64,000 nucleotides of DNA from Aliihoeflea aestuarii (GTDB taxonomy: Bacteria; Pseudomonadota; Alphaproteobacteria; Rhizobiales; Rhizobiaceae), in NCBI RefSeq assembly GCF_024105665.1, contig NZ_JAAAMK010000002.1, forward strand, positions 372,001-436,000, given 5' to 3'. Below are positions 17,057 to 26,052 of the stretch, piece by piece. A program made the translations under genes and the position numbers. The first letter of the stretch is position 1; each line of letters opens with the position of its first letter. The notes beneath the pieces were generated by a model that worked only from the letters and a program-made list of their open reading frames with translations, was not told the origin of the DNA and searched no databases.

Positions 17057-17794
17057 TTGAACACACGCGCAGCAAGTCTGGATCGCGGCGGAGGCATCGC
17101 TTTATGGCGGCAGATCGCCGACGAACTGCGTCGCGACATCGTGGAGGGCTTACTTGTCGAAGGCGCGAAACTGCCGCCCGAACTGGCGCTCGCCGAACGC
17201 TTTGCCGTCAATCGCCATACCGTGCGCGCGGCCATTGCGGCGCTGACCGCCGAAGGCGTTCTGCATGCCGAACAAGGTCGCGGCACCTTCATCAGGCGTG
17301 CGCCGCGCATATCCTATGCGCTGGGGCGGCGCACCCGGTTTTCGACCAATCTGGAAGGACAGGCGCGTCAAACGCGGCGCCGCCTGCTTGACCATGCGGT
17401 CGAGGCGGCCGATCGGCAAACCGCCGAGACGCTCGGGATCAAGCCGGGCGCGTCGATCGTGCGCCTCGAACTGATCGCGGAGGCCGACGGCATACCAATC
17501 TCGCGCAGCACGGCATGGTTCGACGCAGAGCGCTTCCCGGACATGGCCAGAACGTTTCGAAAGACCGGCTCCATCACGGCCGCCTTCGCCGCGCAAGGCG
17601 TGAGCGACTACACCCGTCGTTCGACGATGGTGTCCGCCCGACATGCCGACCCGAAGACCGTCGAAGAACTCGGCCTGTCACCCGGTGCGATCGTGCTTGC
17701 GACTGAGGCGATCGACGAGGATGTCGACGGGCGGGCAATCGAACTGGCGCGCACGCTCTTTGCCGCTGACCGCGTCGAACTGACTGTCGGATGA
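17057..17794 (+). CDS. phnF: GntR-family (HutC subfamily) phosphonate regulator PhnF
   Basis: A regulator of 245 residues. An N-terminal winged helix (about residues 12-78, LWRQIADELRRDIVEG...LAERFAVNRHTVRAAIAAL...QGRGTFI) is followed by a UTRA ligand-binding domain (about 95-240), with the LGIKPGASIVRLELI and ELGLSPGAIVLATEAI elements usual in HutC-type proteins. It is divergent from phnG and shares a palindromic operator with it. It likely senses a phosphonate or a C-P lyase intermediate; the ligand is not known from sequence. Confidence 0.92.
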   Translation: MNTRAASLDRGGGIALWRQIADELRRDIVEGLLVEGAKLPPELALAERFAVNRHTVRAAIAALTAEGVLHAEQGRGTFIRRAPRISYALGRRTRFSTNLEGQARQTRRRLLDHAVEAADRQTAETLGIKPGASIVRLELIAEADGIPISRSTAWFDAERFPDMARTFRKTGSITAAFAAQGVSDYTRRSTMVSARHADPKTVEELGLSPGAIVLATEAIDEDVDGRAIELARTLFAADRVELTVG

Positions 17795-17813
17795 CTGAAC
17801 GCCGCGTCCGGCT

Positions 17814-18782
17814 TCACACATGCTCCTTGCCACTCAACAACCAACGCGCCGTATCGGCATCCGTAACGATCGCAGTCGCCAGCCCGGCCTTCAACACGGC
17901 GCGCAGGATCGCCCGTTTGTGCCGCCCGCCCGAAACGACGATGCGATGCGCGATCCCGCGATAGCGGGACAGATCGAGCGAGATCGCCTGCCGGTTCAAG
18001 GGATGGTCGACGGGCTGGCCATTCGCATCGAGATAATAGCCGAGCAGATCGCCGACCCCGCCTGCCGAAACGATCGTGCGCACATCCGTATCCGCGGGCA
18101 GGCCATACCGGACCTGCAACGAATGTCCGGTCACGTCGCCGACGCTGAGAAAGGAAAGGTCGACCCCGGCAGCCTCGTCCAGAAGCTCGCGGAAAACGGG
18201 TTGCCCGGCGATGAGATCGCGAGACGCGGCGCTGTCGGCATAGATCGGGGCCGCGAAGTAATGGCACTGCGCATCGAGCGCTTCGGCAAAACTGTGGACA
18301 ATCTCGAACGTGTTGATTTCGGCCCCGCGCGTCAGTCCGCCCATCATGGAGCAGACCGTCATGCGCGGATCGGCCAATGGGGCGCGGCTCATATGGCGCA
18401 CGGTTTCGCGCAAGGTGGAGCCCCAACCGAGACCGAGCGATGCAGGCCGCAGCGTCGCGATCATCCGGTCGAGAAGACCCGCCGCCACCCGGCCCATGAC
18501 GCCGTACATCAGATCGGGATTTTCGGGCGTCGGCGCGATGGAGGCTTCGGCCAGGCCGTAACGCTCCCGAAGCTGCGATTCCAGTTCGACGTTTTCCGCT
18601 AACGACGAGGAAAAGCTGATCCGCACGATGCCGCTGTCGAGCGCATCGGCAAGAAGCTCGTTGACCCGCCTGCGCGTCAAACTCATCCGCTCGCCGATCT
18701 GCGCCTGCGTCAAGCCTTCGACATGGTAGAGCCATGCCGCCTTTACCATCACTTCATGTATCGGCACATCCCCTCCGCCCAA
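17814..18782 (-). CDS. SorC-family sugar-responsive transcriptional regulator
   Basis: A protein of 322 residues with an N-terminal helix-turn-helix (about residues 17-45, LTQAQIGERMSLTRRRVNELLADAL) and a C-terminal SorC/DeoR-type phosphosugar-binding domain, including GLGWGSTLRETV, GGLTRGAEINTFEIVH and VSAGGVGDLLGYYLD. Proteins of this type sense phosphorylated sugars or their phosphate-released products. It is divergent from the HAD phosphatase gene and the transporter operon, with 109 bases between starts. That gap holds short repeats (18781-18809) that may be its operator, so it is the likely regulator of the 18.9-27 kb cluster. Confidence 0.9.
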   Translation of the reverse strand: MGGGDVPIHEVMVKAAWLYHVEGLTQAQIGERMSLTRRRVNELLADALDSGIVRISFSSSLAENVELESQLRERYGLAEASIAPTPENPDLMYGVMGRVAAGLLDRMIATLRPASLGLGWGSTLRETVRHMSRAPLADPRMTVCSMMGGLTRGAEINTFEIVHSFAEALDAQCHYFAAPIYADSAASRDLIAGQPVFRELLDEAAGVDLSFLSVGDVTGHSLQVRYGLPADTDVRTIVSAGGVGDLLGYYLDANGQPVDHPLNRQAISLDLSRYRGIAHRIVVSGGRHKRAILRAVLKAGLATAIVTDADTARWLLSGKEHV

Positions 18783-18809
18783 ATGTCACACAGACGTAAC
18801 ATTTGTAAC
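18781..18809. promoter_or_regulatory. Candidate operator of the SorC-type regulator
   Basis: The inverted repeat AAATGT (18781-18786) and ACATTT (18799-18804) overlaps a direct repeat of GTAAC (18796-18800 and 18805-18809). It lies at the 5' edge of the divergent region between the regulator gene and the HAD phosphatase gene. The repeats are visible; binding by the regulator is inference. Confidence 0.35.
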
Positions 18810-18891
18810 CTAACCCTTGCCGCGGGCCGGTTGCAAGCTGTCCCACAGATCGAAACGGAAGTCGACATTTTGACCGGGGACATTTCTGGCA

Positions 18892-19617
18892 ATGGCCGTC
18901 AACCCACCTGAACTGATCATTTTCGACTGCGACGGCGTGCTGATCGACAGCGAGCCGGTAGCCAGCCGGGTTTTGTGGCAGGCATTGACGCGCGCCGGAA
19001 TATCGATCTCGCTCAAGGACGTGCATCTTCGCTTCGTCGGTTATTCGCAAGCCGATGTGCGCCGTATCTGCATCGAGGAACTCGGCGCGAGCGACCCTGA
19101 TCGGATTTTCGCCGAAGCGCGCGACGATCTGTATGCCGAGTTTTCCAGATCGCTCGCGCCTATGGCCGGTATGAGCGAATTGATCCATGATCTCGACACG
19201 CTCAAATGCGTTGCCTCGAACAGCGGCATGGAGCGGCTGGAACGCAGCCTTGGTTTTTTCGACCTTTGGACCGCCTTCGCGCCGAACATCTTCAGCGCGG
19301 ACATGGTGGCACGCGCCAAGCCCGCACCGGACCTTTTCTATCTATGTGCGGCCAAGCTCGGCGTCGCGCCGGCGGGCTGCATGGTCATTGATGACAACCC
19401 CCACGGCATTGCGGGGGCGGTCGCAGCAGGAATGACAGCGATCGGTTTCGTCGATCCGACAGACATGCGGCCCGGCCGTGCCGAAGTGCTTATCGCCGCC
19501 GGCGCGCATGGCGTTGCAACGGGAGCGGACGAATTGGCCGCCCTCTTGAACAGAAATCCGGCAGGCGCGTCCGCGCGCCCGTCGGGCCGGTCCCGCGCGG
19601 AGCCGGCCATAGCGTAA
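18892..19617 (+). CDS. HAD-superfamily sugar phosphatase (subfamily IA)
   Basis: A protein of 241 residues with all four HAD motifs: the nucleophile motif FDCDGVLIDSE (Asp12, Asp14), the SNSG serine motif near residue 104, the Lys in RAKPAPDLF near residue 141, and the acidic IDDNPHG. The cap lies between motifs 1 and 2, as in beta-phosphoglucomutase or sugar-phosphate phosphatases such as YfbT/GS1. It is the first rightward gene of the cluster after the SorC regulator, 123 bases before the binding-protein gene. It probably dephosphorylates the sugar phosphate released by the cluster's phosphodiesterase. The last 25 residues are a Pro/Arg/Ala-rich tail outside the fold. Confidence 0.85.
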   Translation: MAVNPPELIIFDCDGVLIDSEPVASRVLWQALTRAGISISLKDVHLRFVGYSQADVRRICIEELGASDPDRIFAEARDDLYAEFSRSLAPMAGMSELIHDLDTLKCVASNSGMERLERSLGFFDLWTAFAPNIFSADMVARAKPAPDLFYLCAAKLGVAPAGCMVIDDNPHGIAGAVAAGMTAIGFVDPTDMRPGRAEVLIAAGAHGVATGADELAALLNRNPAGASARPSGRSRAEPAIA

Positions 19618-19740
19618 TCGTTTCCCGCAAAAGGCGGGCAACGGCAGAATTCGACAGACTAGAGCAGGACGCAACAAACCGCCCGCACGCGGAACCCTTT
19701 CGCGCGCGCCGGGCATCCTTTGGATCAGGAGCAGATGACC

Positions 19741-21375
19741 ATGTTGAAACTCAACCGCCGCCACGCCCTCGGCCTGATGGGCGCAGCCACCGGCAGCCTT
19801 ATCCTGCCACGCCTTTCCTTCGCACAAGGGTCGCGCCCTTCGGTGACGATCGCCGTTCAAAAGATCACCAACAACAACACGCTCGATATCTGGGCCGAAC
19901 AGTCCAATGTCGGCGAACGGGTGTTTTTCCCAAATCTGTGGGAAGGGCTGATCCTGCGCGACTGGATGGGCAATCAGGGGCCGGTACCCGGTCTGGCCAC
20001 CGAATGGCGCCGTCTTGACGACAAGACATTGGAATTGACTCTTCGCGAAGGCGTGAAGTTCCACAATGGCGACGAACTGACGGCCGAGGATGTCGCGTTC
20101 TCCTTTTCTGCCGAACGCGTTTTCGGCGACACGCAGCCAGCCGGCGGCGAAACCATTTTCGCTGAGCAGCACCAGCCGGCCACCGCCCGCGAACTTCCGG
20201 CCGCCGTGCCGGGTGTCGGTCGCCGCCTCTGGCCCGCGCTTGCCGGCGTCGAGATCGTCGACACGCACACGGTGCGCTTCCACAACGCTACGCCGGACGT
20301 CACGCTTGAAGGCCGCCTCTACGCATATGGCAGCCAGATCGCCAGCCGCCGCGCCTGGGACGAAGCGGAAAGCTATGCCGCGTGGACACGCAAGCCGGTC
20401 ACGACCGGGCCGTACATGGTCGATGAATATCGCCCCGACGTTTCGCTGACGCTCGTCGCCTTCGACGAATACTGGGGCGGTCGTCCCCCACTCGAGCGCA
20501 TCACTTTCGTGGAAGTTCCCGAAGTGGCCTCGCGCGTCAACGGCCTCTTGTCCGGCCAGTACGATTTTGCATGCGACCTGCCGCCGGACCAGATCGAGGC
20601 GGTCAACAATACGCCCGGCTTCGAGGTTCAGGGCTCGACGATCCAGAACCATCGAGTGTCCGTGTTCGACATGCACCATCCGGTGCTGGAAAACCCGCTC
20701 GTGCGCCGCGCGCTCACGCATTCGATCGACCGTCAGGCGATCGTGGAAGCGCTGTGGGGCGGACAGACCGTCATTCCGGCCGGCCTGCAATTCGAGTCCT
20801 TCAAGTCCGGCGACATGTTCATCGACGGCTGGACGGTTCCCGAGTTCGACCTCGAACTGGCCCGCGATCTGCTGAGGCAGGCCAATTACAATGGCGATCC
20901 GATCCCCTATCGCCTCCTCAACAATTACTACACCAACCAGACGCCGACGGGTCAGATTCTGGTGGAAATGTGGAAGCAGGCCGGCCTCAACGTCGAGATC
21001 CAGATGGTGGAGAACTGGGGGCAGGTCATGGATGCCGGCTCGCAGCGCGGCATCCGCGACTGGTCAGCCTCCGCCAACATCAACGATCCCGTCACGCCGA
21101 TGGTCGCCCAGTTCGGGCCGAACGGCCAGGTGCAGCAGGCACGCGAATGGTCGAACGACGAGGTCAACAAACTCTCGGTCGTGCTTGAAACGAGCACAGA
21201 CGGGGCCGAGCGAAAGAAGGCCTTCTCCCGGATGCTTGAAATCTGCGAGCGCGAGGACCCGGTCTATCAGGTTCTGCATCAGAACGCCGTATTCACCGGC
21301 ATGAAGTCGTCGCTCAACTGGAAGGCGGCGCCTGCCTTCGCGATGGATTTCCGCTCGGACAACTGGAGTTCCTGA
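19741..21375 (+). CDS. ABC transporter substrate-binding protein, family 5 (oligopeptide/opine type)
   Basis: A periplasmic protein of 544 residues. The N-terminus MLKLNRRHALGLMGAATG has a twin-arginine motif followed by a hydrophobic stretch and an AQG cleavage region, suggesting export by Tat. The mature part has the family-5 signature (WEGLILRDW...GPVPGLATEWR, LTLREGVKFHNGDELTAEDVAFSF). Start 19741 was chosen because AGGAG lies 9 bases upstream; ATG at 19735 is only 3 bases from it. Family 5 binds peptides, nickel, opines and oligosaccharides. With a phosphodiesterase and phosphatase in the same operon, a sugar phosphodiester is a plausible ligand (inference). A strong hairpin follows the gene. 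Confidence 0.9.
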   Translation: MLKLNRRHALGLMGAATGSLILPRLSFAQGSRPSVTIAVQKITNNNTLDIWAEQSNVGERVFFPNLWEGLILRDWMGNQGPVPGLATEWRRLDDKTLELTLREGVKFHNGDELTAEDVAFSFSAERVFGDTQPAGGETIFAEQHQPATARELPAAVPGVGRRLWPALAGVEIVDTHTVRFHNATPDVTLEGRLYAYGSQIASRRAWDEAESYAAWTRKPVTTGPYMVDEYRPDVSLTLVAFDEYWGGRPPLERITFVEVPEVASRVNGLLSGQYDFACDLPPDQIEAVNNTPGFEVQGSTIQNHRVSVFDMHHPVLENPLVRRALTHSIDRQAIVEALWGGQTVIPAGLQFESFKSGDMFIDGWTVPEFDLELARDLLRQANYNGDPIPYRLLNNYYTNQTPTGQILVEMWKQAGLNVEIQMVENWGQVMDAGSQRGIRDWSASANINDPVTPMVAQFGPNGQVQQAREWSNDEVNKLSVVLETSTDGAERKKAFSRMLEICEREDPVYQVLHQNAVFTGMKSSLNWKAAPAFAMDFRSDNWSS

Positions 21376-21384
21376 GCCCGTTCG

Positions 21385-21419
21385 GGCGGCGGCGATCTTC
21401 GCCGCCGCCACCCCTTTTT
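21385..21419 (+). terminator. Intercistronic hairpin plus T-run after the binding-protein gene
   Basis: GGCGGCGGCGA (21385-21395) pairs with TCGCCGCCGCC (21399-21409) around a 3-base loop. After five bases a run of five T follows (21415-21419), just before the ATPase gene at 21452. It resembles an intrinsic terminator, but transcription must read through for the rest of the operon. It likely limits downstream expression and protects the binding-protein mRNA, like the hairpin after phnD. Confidence 0.75.
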
Positions 21420-21451
21420 CACACTTGCATGAATCGGGAGAGGAAGGCGCT

Positions 21452-22453
21452 ATGCGACCCAATCTCGTGGAACTGCGCGGCCTGACGGTCGCATTCGACG
21501 GCACACCGGTCCTGCACGGCATAGACCTCGACGTCGCGCCGGGCGAAGCCCTCGGCCTCGTTGGGGAATCCGGCTGCGGCAAGTCCGTCACCTGGCTCGC
21601 CGCGCTTGGACTGCTGCCCGGCAAGGCGACCGTGACGGGTTCGGTCAAGGTGGTAGGACGCGAGATGCTCGGCCGCCCTCGCCCGGTCCTCGAAGGCATT
21701 CGCGGCGGCCGTATCGCGATGATCTTTCAGGATCCGTCGAGTTCGCTCAATCCGGTCCTCAAGGTCGGTCGGCAAATCGTCGAGGCGCTCAGGCTGCATC
21801 GCGGGCTTGTCGGTCAAGCGGCCAAAGCCGAGGCTATACGTCTGCTCGACCTCGTCGGCATTCCCGATGCGAGCCGTCGCTTCGATATTTTTCCGCACGA
21901 ATTTTCCGGCGGCCAGTCCCAGCGCGTAATGATAGCCATGGCACTTGCCGGCCAGCCCGACCTGCTCATTGCCGACGAGCCAACAACCGCGCTCGACGCC
22001 ACCATTCAGGCGCAAATCCTCGACCTTCTGGCAGCATTACGCGCTGAAACGGGCATGGCGACGGTCTTCATCAGTCACGATCTGGGCGCGGTTTCGCAGG
22101 TCTGTGAGCGCGTCTGCGTCATGTATTCGGGACGCATCGTCGAAGCCGGCCCCATCGACACGCTTTTCGAAGCCCCGCGCCACCCCTATACGCGCGGCCT
22201 CTTCGACGCCATTCCGCGCCTCGATGGCCCCCGCGCGCGCCTGATCCCCATCCCCGGCACGGTGCCGAACCCGAAGGACATGCCGTCCGGCTGCGCATTT
22301 TCGCCGCGCTGCGCACGTTCGAGCGATGCCTGCAACGAAAGCGTGCCCGCGCTGGTCGCGCAGGCAGAGGGACGGTCGCTCGCCTGCCGCAACCCCGTTC
22401 CCGGACAGCCGGTGAAACCCACTCGCCAAAAACTCCTGGAGGCCGTGCTTTGA
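21452..22453 (+). CDS. ABC transporter ATP-binding protein (OppD/DppD type)
   Basis: An ATPase of 333 residues with Walker A GESGCGKS, signature FSGGQSQRVMIAMAL and Walker B LLIADEPTTALD. The C-terminal oligopeptide-type extension holds the cysteine cluster GCAFSPRCARSSDAC, which in OppD/DppD-like ATPases binds an iron-sulfur cluster. The start at 21452 follows an AGGAAGG site; the frame opens earlier at a TTG without support. It overlaps the partner ATPase by 4 bases. Confidence 0.93.
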   Translation: MRPNLVELRGLTVAFDGTPVLHGIDLDVAPGEALGLVGESGCGKSVTWLAALGLLPGKATVTGSVKVVGREMLGRPRPVLEGIRGGRIAMIFQDPSSSLNPVLKVGRQIVEALRLHRGLVGQAAKAEAIRLLDLVGIPDASRRFDIFPHEFSGGQSQRVMIAMALAGQPDLLIADEPTTALDATIQAQILDLLAALRAETGMATVFISHDLGAVSQVCERVCVMYSGRIVEAGPIDTLFEAPRHPYTRGLFDAIPRLDGPRARLIPIPGTVPNPKDMPSGCAFSPRCARSSDACNESVPALVAQAEGRSLACRNPVPGQPVKPTRQKLLEAVL

Positions 22454-23436
22454 CCCAGCCTCTCATCAAAGCCACGAATCTCGTCAGAACCTACGCGGTG
22501 CGCCGCGGCCTTTTCGGCAAGATAACGCCGGTCCGTGCGGTCGACGGCGTCTCGCTTTCGGTCATGCCGGGCGAAACGCTGGGGATTGTCGGCGAATCCG
22601 GCTCCGGCAAGTCCACCCTCGGCCGCATGCTGCTTGGTATCGACCCCGCGCAGGGCGGCAGCGTCTCCTTCGAAGGCTCAGCCATGCCGCGTCTCGGCAC
22701 CGCCGAATGGCGGGCACTACGAGCGCGAATGCAACTCGTCTACCAAGATCCGCTCGCGGCACTGGACAAGCGTCTTCCTATATCCGTGCAGATCGGCGAA
22801 CCGCTCGAAATCCACCGGCTTTTGCCGAAGAACGAACGCCGCGCGCGGGTCGAGGAACTGATGGCCGCAGTTGGCCTGCGACGCGATCAGGCGGAGCGTT
22901 TTCCGCATGAGCTGTCCGGTGGTCAACGGCAGCGCGCGGTCATCGCGCGGGCGCTGGCCTCGCGGCCGGACCTGCTCGTATGCGACGAACCGGTCGCCGC
23001 GCTCGACGTGTCGATCCAGGCGCAGGTCGTCAACATGCTGCGCGATTTGCAGGAAAGCCAGCGCATCGCCATGGTTTTCATCAGCCACGACCTCAAGGTC
23101 GTACGCAACGTCGCCGATCGCGTGGCCGTCATGTATCTCGGCCATATCGTCGAGGAAGCCTCGTCCGACGTCATATTCGCCAGTCCGCGCCACCCCTACA
23201 CGAAGGCGTTGGCCTCGAGTGTGCCGGTGCCGGGCAAGAAGCTCGAAGGCCGCCTCATCTTGCAGGGCGAACCGCCCAACCCAGCCGACCGCCCGTCCGG
23301 TTGTCCTTTCCATCCACGCTGCCCGATCGCTGCCGACATTTGCCGGACCGCGCGACCCGCGCTGCAAACCGTTGCGCCTCAGCGCAACGTCGCCTGTCAC
23401 ATGGTCACGCCGCACACCGTGGCGATCGCCGCCTAG
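22450..23436 (+). CDS. ABC transporter ATP-binding protein (OppF/DppF type)
   Basis: The second ATPase of the importer, 328 residues, with Walker A GESGSGKSTL, signature LSGGQRQRAVIARAL and Walker B LLVCDEPVAALD. The C-terminal oligopeptide-type tail carries the cysteine-containing GCPFHPRCPIAADIC segment. It is translationally coupled to the preceding ATPase (ATGA overlap) and followed after 9 bases by the first permease gene. Confidence 0.93.
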   Translation: MTQPLIKATNLVRTYAVRRGLFGKITPVRAVDGVSLSVMPGETLGIVGESGSGKSTLGRMLLGIDPAQGGSVSFEGSAMPRLGTAEWRALRARMQLVYQDPLAALDKRLPISVQIGEPLEIHRLLPKNERRARVEELMAAVGLRRDQAERFPHELSGGQRQRAVIARALASRPDLLVCDEPVAALDVSIQAQVVNMLRDLQESQRIAMVFISHDLKVVRNVADRVAVMYLGHIVEEASSDVIFASPRHPYTKALASSVPVPGKKLEGRLILQGEPPNPADRPSGCPFHPRCPIAADICRTARPALQTVAPQRNVACHMVTPHTVAIAA

Positions 23437-23445
23437 GAGGCCGAA

Positions 23446-24372
23446 ATGATAGGATTTGCGCTTTCAAAGCTTCTGCGTGCAGTCGTCACGGTCTTCGCGG
23501 TCATGACCTTCGCCTTCGTCGTTCTTCGTTTGTCGGGCGATCCGGCGCAGGTCATGCTCGGCCCGGACGTGCCGACCAGCGCGGTCGATGCTTTCCGCAG
23601 CCAGTGGGGGCTCGACCAGCCCATATGGGTGCAATATCTCGCCTATATCCAGTCGATCCTGACCGGTGATTTCGGCGTGTCGATGCGCGATCGCGCACCG
23701 GCGATAGACCTCGTCATGGAGCGCATTCCCGCCACGCTGCAACTGACGATCCCGGCACTGTTCCTGAAGCTGGCACTCGGAATTCCCGCGGGCGTCTATG
23801 CGGCGCTGCATCACCAAAGCGCGACGGATCGCGGCGTCATCGTGCTTTCCATTCTCGGCTTCACGATACCCTCCTTCGTCCTCGGCCTGCTTCTCGTCCT
23901 GATCTTCTCCGTCACGTTCGGGCTGTTGCCGTCCGGCGGTTACGGCTCGTGGCAGCATTCCGTTTTGCCCGTCATCGCGATGAGCATCGGCGGTATCGGC
24001 ATTCTGGCCCGCTTTTCCCGCAGCGCCATGATCGAGGTGATGGGCCAGCCTTACGTACGCACAGCCTCCGCCAAGGGCGTTAGATGGTCGGACGTCATCT
24101 GGCGCCATGCCCTGCCCAACGCAGCGGTGCCGATCGTGACCATCGTCGGCTTCATGGTCGGCTCGCTGATCGCCGGCGCCGTGATCGTCGAGACGATCTT
24201 CTCGTGGCCGGGCATCGGCCGGTTGCTCGTCGTCTCGGTGACCAATCGCGACCTACCCGTCGTCCAGTGCATCCTTTTGATGATCGCCGCGACGATGGTC
24301 GTCTCCAACCTGATCGTCGACCTGCTTTATGGCTGGCTCGACCCGCGCCTGCGTATGCAGGCAGCGCATTGA
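23446..24372 (+). CDS. ABC transporter permease (DppB type)
   Basis: An inner-membrane permease of 308 residues with the DppB/OppB layout: an N-terminal helix, an extracytoplasmic segment (RLSGDPAQVMLGPDVPTSAVDAFRSQWGLD) typical of the family, and a transport domain whose EAA loop is near VRTASAKGVRWSDVIWRHALPNAAVP. It is preceded by AGGAGG (23426-23440 region) and followed 10 bases later by its partner. Confidence 0.93.
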   Translation: MIGFALSKLLRAVVTVFAVMTFAFVVLRLSGDPAQVMLGPDVPTSAVDAFRSQWGLDQPIWVQYLAYIQSILTGDFGVSMRDRAPAIDLVMERIPATLQLTIPALFLKLALGIPAGVYAALHHQSATDRGVIVLSILGFTIPSFVLGLLLVLIFSVTFGLLPSGGYGSWQHSVLPVIAMSIGGIGILARFSRSAMIEVMGQPYVRTASAKGVRWSDVIWRHALPNAAVPIVTIVGFMVGSLIAGAVIVETIFSWPGIGRLLVVSVTNRDLPVVQCILLMIAATMVVSNLIVDLLYGWLDPRLRMQAAH

Positions 24373-24382
24373 GGATCGCGTC

Positions 24383-25261
24383 ATGACCGCACTCGACATC
24401 GCTCCCATCGGCGAACGCGGCTTTCTCGCACGCAGGGTCAACCGGCTGCGCCGCGCCGTTCCCTTCAGCGTCGGCTTCGGCATCTTCTGGCTTGCCGCGA
24501 TGGTGTTCGTCGCCGCCTTCGCCGACTGGCTGCGTCCCTACGGCATTACGGCGATGGACCTGTCCAGCCGCCTGGTCGGCCCCGGCGATCCGCAACACCT
24601 GCTCGGCACGGACGAGCTTGGTCGCGACGTTCTCTCCCGGTTGATCCAGTCGATCCGCATTTCGCTCGTCATCGCCTTCGGCGCGACGATCCTGTCGGGC
24701 ATGGTCGGCACCGCGCTCGGCTTCGCGGCGGCAAAGTTTCGCGGCGTCGTGGAGCATCTGGTGCTGGCACTGGCCGATTTTCAGGCGGCGCTGCCGTTCC
24801 TCATCATGGCACTCGCCGTACTCGCCTTCTTCGGCTCTTCCATGTGGCTGCTGATCTGCCTGATGGGCTTTTACGGGTGGGAGCGATATGCGCGCATCGC
24901 ACGCGGCCTTGCCATCTCGGCCAGCGCGCAAGGCTACTCCTCAGCGGTGGTGCAACTCGGCGCAAAACCGAGCCGGGTCTATCTGAAGCACATTTTGCCG
25001 AACATCGCCTCCACGCTGATCGTGTCGATGACGCTGACCTTTCCCGAGATCATCCTGATGGAAAGCAGCCTGTCCTTTCTCGGCCTCGGCGTCCAGCCGC
25101 CCGAATCCAGCCTCGGCAACATGGTCGGTTTCGGACGCGAATATCTGACGACGGCGCCCTGGATCATGCTCGCGCCAGCCGTCGTCATCATGCTCACCAC
25201 GCTGTCCATCTCCCTTGTCGGCGACTGGCTGCGCGACAAGCTCGATCCGACCATCCGCTGA
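24383..25261 (+). CDS. ABC transporter permease (DppC type)
   Basis: The partner permease of 292 residues, with the DppC marks HLLGTDELGRDVLSRLIQSIRISL and, near the C-terminus, ESSLSFLGLGVQPPESSLGNM; the EAA loop lies at YSSAVVQLGAKPSRVYLKHILPN. The start at 24383 is supported by GAGGA 7 bases upstream; the frame opens earlier inside the previous gene. It completes a five-component importer with the family-5 binding protein and both ATPases. Confidence 0.93.
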   Translation: MTALDIAPIGERGFLARRVNRLRRAVPFSVGFGIFWLAAMVFVAAFADWLRPYGITAMDLSSRLVGPGDPQHLLGTDELGRDVLSRLIQSIRISLVIAFGATILSGMVGTALGFAAAKFRGVVEHLVLALADFQAALPFLIMALAVLAFFGSSMWLLICLMGFYGWERYARIARGLAISASAQGYSSAVVQLGAKPSRVYLKHILPNIASTLIVSMTLTFPEIILMESSLSFLGLGVQPPESSLGNMVGFGREYLTTAPWIMLAPAVVIMLTTLSISLVGDWLRDKLDPTIR

Positions 25262-25279
25262 AACACGGGGAGACTCCTC

Positions 25280-26029
25280 ATGACCTTCATCACCAGCCAT
25301 CGCGGCGCACGCGACCTCTGGCCGGAAAATTCGCTCGGCGGTTTCCGCAAGGTTCTTGCGCTCGATGTGGATGCGGTCGAATTCGACGTTCATCTGACGG
25401 ATGCCGGCGAACTCCTCGTCATCCACGACGCCACGCTCGATCGGACGAGCGACGGGGCCGGCCCGGCCCGCGCCCTTACGCCCGAAAAGCGCGCAACGGT
25501 GCGGCTGAGGGACTGCGACGAGACGATCCCCACGCTCGCCGACGTGCTCGAAGCGCTCGCCCCGGCAGCGGACAAGCGCCTCCATGTGGAGATCAAGTCC
25601 GACCCGGACGGCCGAGCCTATGACGGCATCGTCGAGCGTGTCGTCGCCGAGATCGACCGGCACGACCTTCGCGCACGCTGCCACCTGACCTCGTTCGACG
25701 TCTCCGTGCTGGAGGAATGCCGGCGCGTCGCGGCCGACATTCCCCGTCTCGTTTCGCTCAATGCGGCATGGGCCAACCGGCAAGGCGGCATCGAGGCTTT
25801 CCTCACCCGCGTCGACGCTCTGGTCGACATCGTAGCTGTCCACCACGAACTGATGGGTTCGAAGTGGGATGAGATCGCCACCATCGTCCCGGCCGAAAAT
25901 CTTTGCGTCTGGACGCTCAATGACGAGGCGCTGATCCGCAAATGGCTCGATCACGGCATCGGCCATCTGACCACCGACCGCCCCGACCTTGCTCTTTCCC
26001 TGCGCGCCCAGCGCCGTGCCGCCGCCTGA
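25280..26029 (+). CDS. Glycerophosphodiester phosphodiesterase-family enzyme
   Basis: A GDPD-fold TIM-barrel enzyme of 249 residues. Catalytic marks are HRGARDLWPENSLGGF (His7, Arg8, Glu16), VEFDVHLT with metal-binding Glu/Asp and the second catalytic His, and the VIHDATLDRTSDG motif. There is no signal peptide, so it should act in the cytoplasm on an imported phosphodiester, as UgpQ does. It is coupled to the importer (18-base gap after the permease) and followed by a sugar isomerase, suggesting the substrate is not simply glycerophosphodiesters; AccF of agrocinopine catabolism is a family precedent. The exact substrate is unknown. Confidence 0.88.
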   Translation: MTFITSHRGARDLWPENSLGGFRKVLALDVDAVEFDVHLTDAGELLVIHDATLDRTSDGAGPARALTPEKRATVRLRDCDETIPTLADVLEALAPAADKRLHVEIKSDPDGRAYDGIVERVVAEIDRHDLRARCHLTSFDVSVLEECRRVAADIPRLVSLNAAWANRQGGIEAFLTRVDALVDIVAVHHELMGSKWDEIATIVPAENLCVWTLNDEALIRKWLDHGIGHLTTDRPDLALSLRAQRRAAA

Positions 26030-26052
26030 TCTTTCAAAAAGGAGATACCGAC

